Assembly (NCBI GenBank): GCA_009380045.1
Contig: WHSN01000015.1
Location: 1-40,242, forward strand
Reading direction: 5' to 3'
Length of the DNA stretch: 40,242 nt
Origin: Luteitalea sp.
GTDB taxonomy: Bacteria; Acidobacteriota; Vicinamibacteria; Vicinamibacterales; CAVVIG01
The first letter of the stretch is position 1, and every line of letters starts with the position of its first letter. The notes beneath the pieces are model-generated. The model did not search any database and was not told the origin of the DNA. It was given only the letters and a program-made list of their open reading frames with translations. Both the position numbers and the translations under genes were made by a program. Shown here one piece after another: positions 1-8,005 of the stretch.

Positions 1-78
1 ACGAAGAAGTTGAGACGCCGGACGCGTACGCGCGGCTGTGCGCGCGAAAGCCCGTCCGGCCGAAACCCGGCGCTCACG

Positions 79-906
79 TCACTTCTGGCGCGTCAAGCTC
101 TTGAGGCGATCGAACTCGGGGCGGGGCAGCGAGACGCTGCCGGGGCCGCCACCGCCGTGCGCGTCGTCGGCGTGGTAGTCCGACCCGCCGCTGACCGCGA
201 GTTCGAGGTCCGCTGCGAGGTCGAGATAGTGGCGGGTGGCGCGCGCGTCATGGTCGGTGTGGTAGGCCTCGAGCGCGTCCATCCCTGCGGCCGCGAATGC
301 CGGAATCCACTCATCGTGCTCGACGAGAACCGGGTGCGCGAGGGAGGCGACGCCGCCGGCGCCGTGAATCCTGCTGAACACCTCCTCCGGGGAGGGCCCG
401 ACCCGCGGCACGAAAGCCGGGCGACCGGGCGACAGCCAGCGGTCGAACGCGTCGCTGACGTTCTCGACGTGGCCGCCCGCGACCAGCGCGCGGGCAATCC
501 ACGGCCGGCCCGCCGATCTCGATGAGTCTTCGAGACCCGGCTGGAGAACCGCCTCGGCATCGAGCGTGATGCCGTTCGCCGCCAGGCGCGCGATCATCTC
601 ACGCACGCGATCGACGCGCCGCCGGCGCTGTTCGGCGAGAAACGCCTGCAGACCGCCAGCTGCGGCATCGATGAAGTACCCGAGCACGTGGACATCCGAG
701 CCGTCGACGACGGCGGTGATCTCGATGCCGGCGACGAACTCGACGCCGGCGCGGCTGCAGGATTCCGCCACGGCGGCGCAGCCGGCGACGGTGTCGTGAT
801 CGGTCACGCTCAGCACCTGCACGCCGGCGCGTGCCGCGCGGTCGACCAGTTCGCGCGGCGTGCAGCGGCCGTCCGAGGCGGTGGTATGGGTGTGGAGATC
901 GATCAC
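79..906 (-). CDS. PHP domain metal-dependent phosphoesterase (TrpH/YciV-like)
   Basis: VIDLHTHTTASDGRCTPRELV, SVTDHDT, HVLGYFID, SLAHPVL, SGGSDYH motifs; GTG start at 906 overlaps the upstream stop (GTGA). The longer 338-aa ORF start is probably not real. Confidence 0.9.
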   Translation of the reverse strand: MIDLHTHTTASDGRCTPRELVDRAARAGVQVLSVTDHDTVAGCAAVAESCSRAGVEFVAGIEITAVVDGSDVHVLGYFIDAAAGGLQAFLAEQRRRRVDRVREMIARLAANGITLDAEAVLQPGLEDSSRSAGRPWIARALVAGGHVENVSDAFDRWLSPGRPAFVPRVGPSPEEVFSRIHGAGGVASLAHPVLVEHDEWIPAFAAAGMDALEAYHTDHDARATRHYLDLAADLELAVSGGSDYHADDAHGGGGPGSVSLPRPEFDRLKSLTRQK

Positions 907-1856
907 AGAGCGGGTGTGACGCCTTCGTCCGAGCGGCGCAGGCCGAGCCGCTGGCGCAGGGCGCGGTATTCGTCGATCAGGAGATCGCGATGCGCGCGCT
1001 CTTCGTCCGCGAACTCGAGAAACACCTGCTTGCCCTCCGAGTCTTCGAACCGGTCGCCGTATTTCTTGAAGAACTTGTGCGAATCCCGCTCGCACTTGAT
1101 GCCGATGAGCAGCGCCTGCAGATCGTCGACGCCGGCGCTCAACTTTTCAGCGCCCTCGGCGAAGATGCCGTTCGCCGCTCCCTTGAAGAACAGGAACGTC
1201 GGTCGCGACTCGAGCAGCGGATCGGTCGCGATCAGCTCCTGGTAACGTTTCTCGAGCGTTCCGAGGTGTTCCTTCTCCTCCGCGGCCAGACGACGAAACA
1301 CGTCACGGCCGCGCGGATCGCTCGTCAGCGTTGCGGCTCGGGTATAGAAGTCGAGGCCGGAGCGCTCCGTCGCCACGGCAATGCGGAGCGCGTCGCGGGC
1401 GAACACCCGCTCGGTGGTCTCGCCGTCGATCGGCGGAATCTTGGCGCCGGTGCGACACTCCTCGCAGGCGCCGTAGACCTGGATGATCGTCTGTTCGGGC
1501 ACGAAATTCCGCGCCGCCGCAATCTCCTCGATGAGCGCTTCCACATCGGAGCTGAGAAACTCGGACGACCGGTGACACTCGTTGCAGACGAAGTGAAAAT
1601 GACGGGGATGGCGGTAGGACGGTTCGAATCGCGAGCGGCCCTCGCCGAAATCGACCTTGCGGGCGATGCCGGCGTTCACCATCCACTGGAGTGTCCGGTA
1701 GACGGTGGCGCGGCCGATCCCTGCATCCTCGCTGCGGACGAGGTCGCACAGATCGTCCGCGCTCAGATGCCCTTTCTGGCGCAGGAAGATGTTGAGGATT
1801 CGGTCCCGCTTGCTCGAACGCTTCCCGCCGACCGGGCGCAGGCCCGAAACATCCAA
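903..1856 (-). CDS. Fur/PerR-family regulator fused to a C-terminal rubrerythrin (ferritin-like diiron) domain
   Basis: N-terminus: GRATVYRTLQWMVNAGIARKV wing-helix, HPRHFHFVCNEC and CEEC zinc site; C-terminus: TERSGLDFY, EEKEH, KCERDSHKFF, DEERAH diiron ligand pattern, all in one uninterrupted ORF. Confidence 0.93.
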   Translation of the reverse strand: MDVSGLRPVGGKRSSKRDRILNIFLRQKGHLSADDLCDLVRSEDAGIGRATVYRTLQWMVNAGIARKVDFGEGRSRFEPSYRHPRHFHFVCNECHRSSEFLSSDVEALIEEIAAARNFVPEQTIIQVYGACEECRTGAKIPPIDGETTERVFARDALRIAVATERSGLDFYTRAATLTSDPRGRDVFRRLAAEEKEHLGTLEKRYQELIATDPLLESRPTFLFFKGAANGIFAEGAEKLSAGVDDLQALLIGIKCERDSHKFFKKYGDRFEDSEGKQVFLEFADEERAHRDLLIDEYRALRQRLGLRRSDEGVTPAL

Positions 1857-1861
1857 GTGCG

Positions 1862-2191
1862 TTATTCGACCGTGAAGGACGACCCGCAGCCGCAGGTGGA
1901 CGTGGCGTTCGGGTTCTTGATCGTGAACCCTCCGCCAGTGACGGTGTCCACGAAGTCGACCTGAGCGCCAGTCAGATACCGGACGCTGATGGGGTCCACG
2001 AACAGCTTGATGCCATGCGACTCGTACACCTGGTCACCCGCACCCTGGCCGTTCTCCTCGATCATCAGGCCATACTGGAAACCCGAGCATCCGCCGCCCT
2101 GGACGAACACACGGAGGCCGCTGCCGGCCTTGTTTTCTTCGGACAGGAGCTCGGTGATTTTGGAGGCGGCCGTTTCCGATACGTTGATCAT
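1862..2191 (-). CDS. erpA: HesB/IscA-family iron-sulfur cluster insertion protein
   Basis: GLRVFVQGGGCSGFQYGL and C-terminal STCGCGSSF; SD-like GAGGAG upstream of ATG at 2191. Confidence 0.93.
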   Translation of the reverse strand: MINVSETAASKITELLSEENKAGSGLRVFVQGGGCSGFQYGLMIEENGQGAGDQVYESHGIKLFVDPISVRYLTGAQVDFVDTVTGGGFTIKNPNATSTCGCGSSFTVE

Positions 2192-2218
2192 CTGAAAATT
2201 TCTCCTCAAGTTACCGCC

Positions 2219-2224
2219 ATTATA
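2219..2224 (-). promoter_or_regulatory. -10 element (TATAAT on minus strand) for erpA operon
   Basis: Plus-strand ATTATA; minus TATAATGGCGGTAACTTGAGGAGAAATTTTCAG-ATG. Confidence 0.5.
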
Positions 2225-2237
2225 CCATTCAGTCTCC

Positions 2238-3164
2238 ATGCCTTACGTCGCCATGGCCCCCGCCGTCCGTGGGACCCGTCTGGCCGCAGCCACGGCCCGC
2301 TGGGACGCAATTCTCGCCCTTCGGCCAGACCTGGCGCCGGCGGTTGAACTGCAGCGCCACCTCCTCGGGGTGATCGGACGGCTGGCGGACACCATCGAAG
2401 AGGGCCGGTTCCCGCGCCTTTCACTGCCGTCGAACTATCTCGCCGCCAAGCTGGCCACCGGTGTTCCCGCCTTGTCGGGCGAGCCAATCCCTCTGCCGGT
2501 CCCGCTGCTCAAACCCGCACTGCTCGAGCTGTGCGAGCATCTGTCGCGAGGCGGAGCAGGCGAGGCGGCAGACCACATCCGGACCGCTCTCGATGAGACG
2601 CGGATGGAAGCCGGTTCGTTGCTGACCGCTTCGCTCAAGCGTGACCAGGCCGCCATTCGAACCGGCGCCGTCCATCGGGGCCTGGCGCCCGATCTCCTGT
2701 GGCTCGTCGCCGAACTGGCCGTCAGTCCGTTCGTCTACATGCTGCAACAGAGCCTGTTCTCCTCAGCGGAGCCGAGCTCTTCATTGCGAAGCTCGACCGA
2801 CGCCTGGCGCCATGGCTACTGCCTGTCGTGCGGCTCCTGGCCGGTTCTGGCCGAAGTCGCCGACGGCCACCGAATCTTACGCTGCTCGTTCTGCGCACTC
2901 GCTTGGGAGCTCGCCACGCACGCGTGCGTCTACTGCGGCCACTCCGGCGAAAAGTTCGTCACCGCCGCACCGGACGGCGACAGGAGCGATCGCCGTCTCG
3001 AAGCCTGCGGCGCGTGCGGCGCGTACCTCAAGACCGCGGATGTCGCGGCGCTGTCGCCGTTCCCGCTCCTGGCGATCGCCGATCTCGAGACAATGGAGCT
3101 CGACACGATGGCGATGGAACACGGCTACGCCCGCCCGCCGATGAAAGATTTCGCCAAACGGTAG
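2238..3164 (+). CDS. fdhE: FdhE-like formate dehydrogenase accessory protein
   Basis: CLSCGSWPVLAEV...LRCSFCALAW...CVYCGHSG...EACGACGAYLKT...MEHGYARPP pattern of FdhE zinc-binding domain. Confidence 0.85.
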   Translation: MPYVAMAPAVRGTRLAAATARWDAILALRPDLAPAVELQRHLLGVIGRLADTIEEGRFPRLSLPSNYLAAKLATGVPALSGEPIPLPVPLLKPALLELCEHLSRGGAGEAADHIRTALDETRMEAGSLLTASLKRDQAAIRTGAVHRGLAPDLLWLVAELAVSPFVYMLQQSLFSSAEPSSSLRSSTDAWRHGYCLSCGSWPVLAEVADGHRILRCSFCALAWELATHACVYCGHSGEKFVTAAPDGDRSDRRLEACGACGAYLKTADVAALSPFPLLAIADLETMELDTMAMEHGYARPPMKDFAKR

Positions 3165-3187
3165 GAGCGCGCCACCGAGCTCAGGGT

Positions 3188-3235
3188 CCACGGAGAGCCC
3201 TAAAAACAGGCCCCGCGATCCTCGGTGCTCCGTGG
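3188..3235. repeat. Inverted-repeat element CCACGGAG...CTCCGTGG
   Basis: 8-bp perfect inverted repeat 3188-3195 / 3228-3235 between convergent fdhE and fumarase. Confidence 0.6.
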
Positions 3236-3240
3236 CCCAA

Positions 3241-3263
3241 GCTCCGGGGCTCACCCCCGGAGC
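3241..3263. terminator. Hairpin GCTCCGGGG-CTCAC-CCCCGGAGC over fumarase stop codon
   Basis: Perfect 9-bp stem; no T-tract, so intrinsic termination is uncertain. Confidence 0.4.
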
Positions 3264-4768
3264 GCCGCCAGCTGCTCCCCGGAGGTTTCTTCGATGTCCC
3301 TGTGCAGGCTGTTGCCGTGCGCGTCCATTGTGACGATCGCCGGGAACGCGTCGACCCGGAGGTGCCACATCGCTTCCGGAGTGCCAAACTCCAGCAGCGA
3401 CACGCCCTCGACCGCCGTGATTGACCGCGCGTAGAACTGCGCCGCCCCGCCGATCGCGTTCAGGTACACCGCGCCGTGCTCTTTCAAGGCGGCGAGCGTC
3501 TTCGCGCCCATGCCTCCCTTGCCGATGACGGCGCGCACGCCGTACCGCTTGATGATCTCGCCCTGATACGGCTCTTCCCGGATGCTCGTGGTCGGGCCGG
3601 CCGCGGTCACGCGCCAGCCGTCGCCCTCTTTCACCACGACGGGGCCGCAGTGGTAGAGGACGGAGCCGCGCAGATCGACCGGCGGCTCGTGCTTCATGAG
3701 ATGCGCGTGTACGGCGTCGCGTCCGGTGAACATGCGTCCCGACACCAGCACCATGTCGCCGACCCTGAGCGCACGCACGTCCTCTTCAGTGAGCGGCGCA
3801 TTCAGCACCAGCTCCTTGCCGGTGCGGACGAATCCGGCCTGATCGATCATCGGAATGATCGGATGCGACGGGTCACGATACAGCCAGGTCCTGATTTCCC
3901 CGGTCGATCGGTCGAGGATCACGCCGAGTCGCCGGAACGCCCAGCAGTCGTAGGCGACCGAGACGAAAAAGCTCGCCGGCAGACGATTGAGCGCTGCCAC
4001 TTTGCACCCGATCAGCGTCACCTTGCCGCCAAACCCCATCGGACCGATCTCGAGCGTGTTCACCGTCGACATCACGGAGGCTTCGAGCTCGGCCAGCCTC
4101 CGATCCGGGTTCACGTCGTCCAGGGTGCGGAACAGCTGCTCCTTCGCGTGCAGATATCCAGAGGTGCGATCGCCGCCGACACAGACCCCCACGGCCCCGG
4201 GACTGCAGCCTTTCCCCTGCGCGTTCCACACCGCGTGGAGGATGCACTTCCTCACACCGTCGAGCGTCCGATCCGCCCGGCCGAGATGCGCCAGGTCGAC
4301 CGGCAGCGCGTACTGCGCGTTGGTGTTCTCGCAGCCGCCGCCCTTCAGAATCAGCTTGACCTCGATGTCGTCCCGTTCCCATTGATCGAAATGGATGATC
4401 GGGGTGCCGGGCCCGAGGTTGTCCCCCGAGTTCTCGCCGGTCAGCGAATCGACCGAATTGGGCCGCAGCTTGCCCCGCCGCGTCGCTTCACGAATCGCGT
4501 CGCGGATCTGGGCGCGCATCCAGATCTGGTTGGCGCCAACCGGGACGTGCACCTCGAAGGTCGGCATCCCGGTGTCCTGGCAGATCGCGCCCTCGTGATC
4601 GACCGCCAGATCGATGTTCTGCGAAATGATCGTCAGCGCCTGTGACGCGCGCGTCCCGGCGGGCTCGGCCGTGGTCGCGATCTTCATCGCCGCCCTGACG
4701 TCGGGCGGGAGATCGGTCGACGTGCGGACAATCAGTTGGAGGACGCTGTCGAAGAATGATGGAAGCAT
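3251..4768 (-). CDS. Class I fumarate hydratase (fused alpha/beta)
   Basis: CQDTGMPTFEVHVP, PGTPIIHFDQWE, KGGGCENTNAQYALP, GSVLYHCGPV, TTSIREEPYQGEIIKRYGVRAVIGKGGMG. Confidence 0.92.
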   Translation of the reverse strand: MLPSFFDSVLQLIVRTSTDLPPDVRAAMKIATTAEPAGTRASQALTIISQNIDLAVDHEGAICQDTGMPTFEVHVPVGANQIWMRAQIRDAIREATRRGKLRPNSVDSLTGENSGDNLGPGTPIIHFDQWERDDIEVKLILKGGGCENTNAQYALPVDLAHLGRADRTLDGVRKCILHAVWNAQGKGCSPGAVGVCVGGDRTSGYLHAKEQLFRTLDDVNPDRRLAELEASVMSTVNTLEIGPMGFGGKVTLIGCKVAALNRLPASFFVSVAYDCWAFRRLGVILDRSTGEIRTWLYRDPSHPIIPMIDQAGFVRTGKELVLNAPLTEEDVRALRVGDMVLVSGRMFTGRDAVHAHLMKHEPPVDLRGSVLYHCGPVVVKEGDGWRVTAAGPTTSIREEPYQGEIIKRYGVRAVIGKGGMGAKTLAALKEHGAVYLNAIGGAAQFYARSITAVEGVSLLEFGTPEAMWHLRVDAFPAIVTMDAHGNSLHRDIEETSGEQLAALRG

Positions 4769-4785
4769 GAGCGTCGGACCCGCCC

Positions 4786-4793
4786 AGTATAAT
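4786..4793. promoter_or_regulatory. Back-to-back -10 elements (AGTATAAT) between fumarase and aspA
   Basis: Plus TATAAT 4788-4793, minus TATACT 4791-4786, inside a 31-bp gap between divergent start codons. Confidence 0.5.
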
Positions 4794-4799
4794 CGAGCG

Positions 4800-6209
4800 A
4801 TGGGATTCCGCACCGAGCGCGACCCGCTGGGCGAGCTGAGGGTTCCCTCGGAGGCGTACTACGGCGTGCAGACCGAGCGCGCGGTCGAGAACTTTCCGAT
4901 CAGCGGTCTCCGCGCCCCGGCCGACCTCATCACCGCAACCATCCTGGTCAAGAAGGCGGCCGCCCGGGCCAACCGGGAGCTCGGCCGACTCGATCCGGCG
5001 ATCGCCGACGCCATTGCCGCGGCGGCTGACGAGATCCTCGCCGGGAAACTGCGCGACCACTTCGTGGTGGACGTCTACCAGGCCGGGGCGGGAACCTCGC
5101 ACAACATGAACGCGAACGAGGTGCTCGCCAATCGTGCGGGGGAGCTCCTGGGCGAGCCGCGCGGATCGTACGCGCGAGTGCATCCCAATGACCACGTGAA
5201 CATGGGGCAGTCGACCAACGACGTGTTCCCCGCTTCGACCCGTCTCGCCCTGCTGCTGGGCTCCGCTCCCCTGGTCGAGGCCGCGCACGCGCTCGTCAAG
5301 AGCCTTTCGCTCAAGGCGGCTGCATTCGCGACCACCGTGAAGACCGGCCGCACGCACCTGCAGGACGCGGTGCCGATCACCCTCGGGCAGGAATTCAGCG
5401 GCTACGCGGCGTGCCTCGCCAGCGGCGCAGACGACGTGGAGCATGCCGCGCGGCAGCTGGAAGAGTTGAACGTCGGCGCCACGGCGGTCGGGACCGGGTT
5501 GAATGCCGGCGACGCGTACCGCGTGCGCGTCGTCGATCTGCTTGCGCGCGAAACGGGTCTCGGCCTGCGGCCGGCGGCCAACCTGTTCCGCGTGACGCAG
5601 AGCATGGGCGACGTGCTCGCCTACTCGGGGGCGATGCGCCGGCTCGCGGTGGAGCTCGGAAAAGTGGCGAGCGACCTTCGGTTGCTCAGCATGGGGCCCC
5701 GCGCGGGGCTGTCGGAGATCGCGCTGCCGGCGGTGCAGCCGGGCTCGTCGATCATGCCCGGCAAGGTGAATCCATCGGTTCCGGAGATGGTGAATCAGGT
5801 GTGCTTCCAGGTCATGGGATGCGACACGACCGTGGCGCTCGCCTGTGAGGCGGGGCAGCTGGAGCTGAACGTGATGATGCCCGTGATCGCATGGAACGCG
5901 CTGCACGCCTCGACGATCCTGAGGACGTCGATCGACGTGTTCCGTGCGCGCTGCGTGGAGGGCATCACCGCCGACGGCGCACGGGCGCGCGAGCTGCTCG
6001 ATCGCAGTACCGCGACGGCGACGGCGCTCAGTCCCTACATCGGCTACGCCGCTACCGCGGAGATCGCCAAGGAATCGGTGACCACCGGGCGGCCAATCCG
6101 CGAGCTCGTGCTCGAGCGGAAGCTGCTCGACGCGCGACAACTCGACGACATTCTGTCCGTCGACGCCATGACGCGCGGTGGCATCGTCGGCGCCAAGGGT
6201 GAGAAATGA
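4800..6209 (+). CDS. aspA: Aspartate ammonia-lyase (aspartase/fumarase class II superfamily)
   Basis: N-terminus GELRVPSEAYYGVQTERAVENFPISG (aspartase-like), HPNDHVNMGQSTNDVFP, PGSSIMPGKVNPSVPEM. Confidence 0.85.
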   Translation: MGFRTERDPLGELRVPSEAYYGVQTERAVENFPISGLRAPADLITATILVKKAAARANRELGRLDPAIADAIAAAADEILAGKLRDHFVVDVYQAGAGTSHNMNANEVLANRAGELLGEPRGSYARVHPNDHVNMGQSTNDVFPASTRLALLLGSAPLVEAAHALVKSLSLKAAAFATTVKTGRTHLQDAVPITLGQEFSGYAACLASGADDVEHAARQLEELNVGATAVGTGLNAGDAYRVRVVDLLARETGLGLRPAANLFRVTQSMGDVLAYSGAMRRLAVELGKVASDLRLLSMGPRAGLSEIALPAVQPGSSIMPGKVNPSVPEMVNQVCFQVMGCDTTVALACEAGQLELNVMMPVIAWNALHASTILRTSIDVFRARCVEGITADGARARELLDRSTATATALSPYIGYAATAEIAKESVTTGRPIRELVLERKLLDARQLDDILSVDAMTRGGIVGAKGEK

Positions 6210-7027
6210 GGCGGCGCGGGCAGGCGGGACGCGGCGGCCGGGGACGGCCGGCAAGGCCCGGAAGGCGGGCGCGTTACTTGTTCGCATGCACGTGTGTCGT
6301 TGGCTTTCTCCTACCCGCCCGAACAGCCCAACCAGCCCTGCCGGCCACCGCCGACTTGCCTGCCCAACCCGCCCCGGGCGTCGTGTCCGCCGCCGCGCAA
6401 TCACGTGCGGCGGTCAGAAAAGGACGGCTGTTTCCGCCAACCGATCTCGGGCTCCTCGAATCGCCCGACAGGGAACAGTGGCAGAAGCCGGATCTGATCA
6501 TGGACGCCCTCAGGATTGGGGAGGGGGACAATGTCGCGGACATGGGCGCGGGCGGCGGGTGGTTTACGGCGCGGCTGGCGAGGCGCGTCTGGCCGACCGG
6601 GCTGGTCTATGCCCAGGATATTCAGCCGACGATGCTCGAAGCGATTGCCCGGATGGTCCAGCGTGAAGGATTGAACAACGTCCGCACCGTCCTTGGCACG
6701 CCGACCGACCCGAAGCTGCCGCCAAATCTCGATGTGGTCCTGATCGTGGACGCGTATCACGAGATGAACGAGGGGCCGGACGTGATCCTGACGCTGCTCC
6801 GGAACATCTCCCGCGCGCTGAAGCCGCAGGGACGGCTCGGGATCGTCGATTTTCTGCCGGGCGGCGGCGGGCCCGGTCCCTCCGCCGAGGAACGGATCGA
6901 CCCGGACGCGGTGATTCGTACGGTCGAGAGCGCCGGTCTCAAGCTCCAGTCGCGCGAGCCGGTGCCGCCGTTTCAATTCCTGCTGGTGTTCGGCCGAGCA
7001 TCCCCCGCGCCGCGTCGGGCGTCGTGA
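6206..7027 (+). CDS. Class I SAM-dependent methyltransferase with N-terminal signal-like segment
   Basis: GDNVADMGAGGGWFTARLARRV motif I, DVVLIVDAYHEM; Arg-rich N-terminus then YLFACTCVVGFLLPARTA; ATGA overlap with aspA. Confidence 0.8.
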   Translation: MRRRGQAGRGGRGRPARPGRRARYLFACTCVVGFLLPARTAQPALPATADLPAQPAPGVVSAAAQSRAAVRKGRLFPPTDLGLLESPDREQWQKPDLIMDALRIGEGDNVADMGAGGGWFTARLARRVWPTGLVYAQDIQPTMLEAIARMVQREGLNNVRTVLGTPTDPKLPPNLDVVLIVDAYHEMNEGPDVILTLLRNISRALKPQGRLGIVDFLPGGGGPGPSAEERIDPDAVIRTVESAGLKLQSREPVPPFQFLLVFGRASPAPRRAS

Positions 7028-7836
7028 CCGTCCGTCCTCCTCGGACCGCCCTCACCATTGCGGGCAGCGATTCCGGCGGCGGAGCTGGCATTCAGGCCGA
7101 CCTCAAGACTTTCGCCGCGCTCGGCGTGTACGGCACCTCTGCCATCGCCGCCATCACGGCCCAGAATACGATCGGGGTGACGGCCGCCGAATCGGTGGGC
7201 ACAGACCTGGTCATCGCGCAGATCGAAGCGGTCGCTGGTGACATCGAGCTGCATGCCACCAAGACCGGCATGCTGGCCACTGCGGCGCTGGTCGAGGCCG
7301 TGGCCGCCACCATCAAGGCGCTCGAGCTGCCGCTGGTGGTCGTCGACCCTGTGATTGTGGCCAAGAGCGGAGATCGTCTGCTCGACGAGGACGCCGTGCA
7401 GGCCATGCGCGCCGAGCTGCTACCGGTTTCCTACGTCGTCACACCAAACATTCCCGAAGCGGAAGTCTTGAGCGGGAGATCGATTGCGTCCTTGAACGAT
7501 GCACGCGATGCCGCGCAACGAATCCATGCGCTTGGTCCCGGCGCGGTGATCGTGAAGGGCGGGCATGGAGTCGGCGCCGAAATCGTCGATCTGCTGTTCG
7601 ACGGCGAGCGATTCGTCGAGTTCCGGACGCCGAGGCTCCGGACGCGGAACACTCACGGCACCGGCTGCACGTTCGCGTCGGCCATCGCCGCGCACCTGGC
7701 GGTCGGGTTCGCGCTGGCCGAGGCTGCCGAGCGGGCACAGGCCTATGTGGCCGGCGCGATTCGACACGGCCTCGCCATCGGTCACGGCCACGGCCCACTC
7801 GATCATTTCTGGACCGGATCGATCCCACGATCCTAG
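7024..7836 (+). CDS. thiD: Hydroxymethylpyrimidine/phosphomethylpyrimidine kinase
   Basis: ALTIAGSDSGGGAGIQADLKTFAALGVYGTSAI, VKGGHG, NTHGTGCTFASAIAA; GTG start overlaps previous stop. Confidence 0.95.
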   Translation: MTVRPPRTALTIAGSDSGGGAGIQADLKTFAALGVYGTSAIAAITAQNTIGVTAAESVGTDLVIAQIEAVAGDIELHATKTGMLATAALVEAVAATIKALELPLVVVDPVIVAKSGDRLLDEDAVQAMRAELLPVSYVVTPNIPEAEVLSGRSIASLNDARDAAQRIHALGPGAVIVKGGHGVGAEIVDLLFDGERFVEFRTPRLRTRNTHGTGCTFASAIAAHLAVGFALAEAAERAQAYVAGAIRHGLAIGHGHGPLDHFWTGSIPRS

Positions 7837-7874
7837 CCGCCGATTCCCGATCCCTCGATCGCGGCTGGGATCGT
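7827..7874. repeat. Palindromic element straddling the thiD stop codon
   Basis: ACGATCCTAGCCGC (7827-7840) vs GCGGCTGGGATCGT (7861-7874): 13/14 complementary, one G.U; 20-nt loop CGATTCCCGATCCCTCGATC. Confidence 0.6.
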
Positions 7875-7993
7875 CCTGTTGAATCCGTGACTACCGGACA
7901 CGACGCCGGGACCGCAGACAGCGCGCAAAGGCCTTCATTCAAGGACACGGTCGCAGATCGCCAAATCGTCGATCGCCTTATTCCGGAGGTCGC

Positions 7994-7999
7994 TATACT
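7994..7999 (+). promoter_or_regulatory. -10 element TATACT 6 nt upstream of moaE GTG
   Basis: CGCTATACTGGACTG-GTG; spacing implies little or no 5' UTR. Confidence 0.4.
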
Positions 8000-8005
8000 G
8001 GACTG

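Noticed and set aside
1-78. Left-edge partial gene
   Set aside because: Too short to assign a frame or product.
10-525. Plus-strand 171-aa ORF antisense to the PHP gene
   Set aside because: Arg/Ala-rich codon-shadow translation of a high-GC gene; the opposite strand has clear family motifs.
4488-6404. 638-aa minus ORF over aspA
   Set aside because: Composition (R, H, A, G rich, no recognisable motifs) is typical of antisense shadow ORFs in high-GC DNA.
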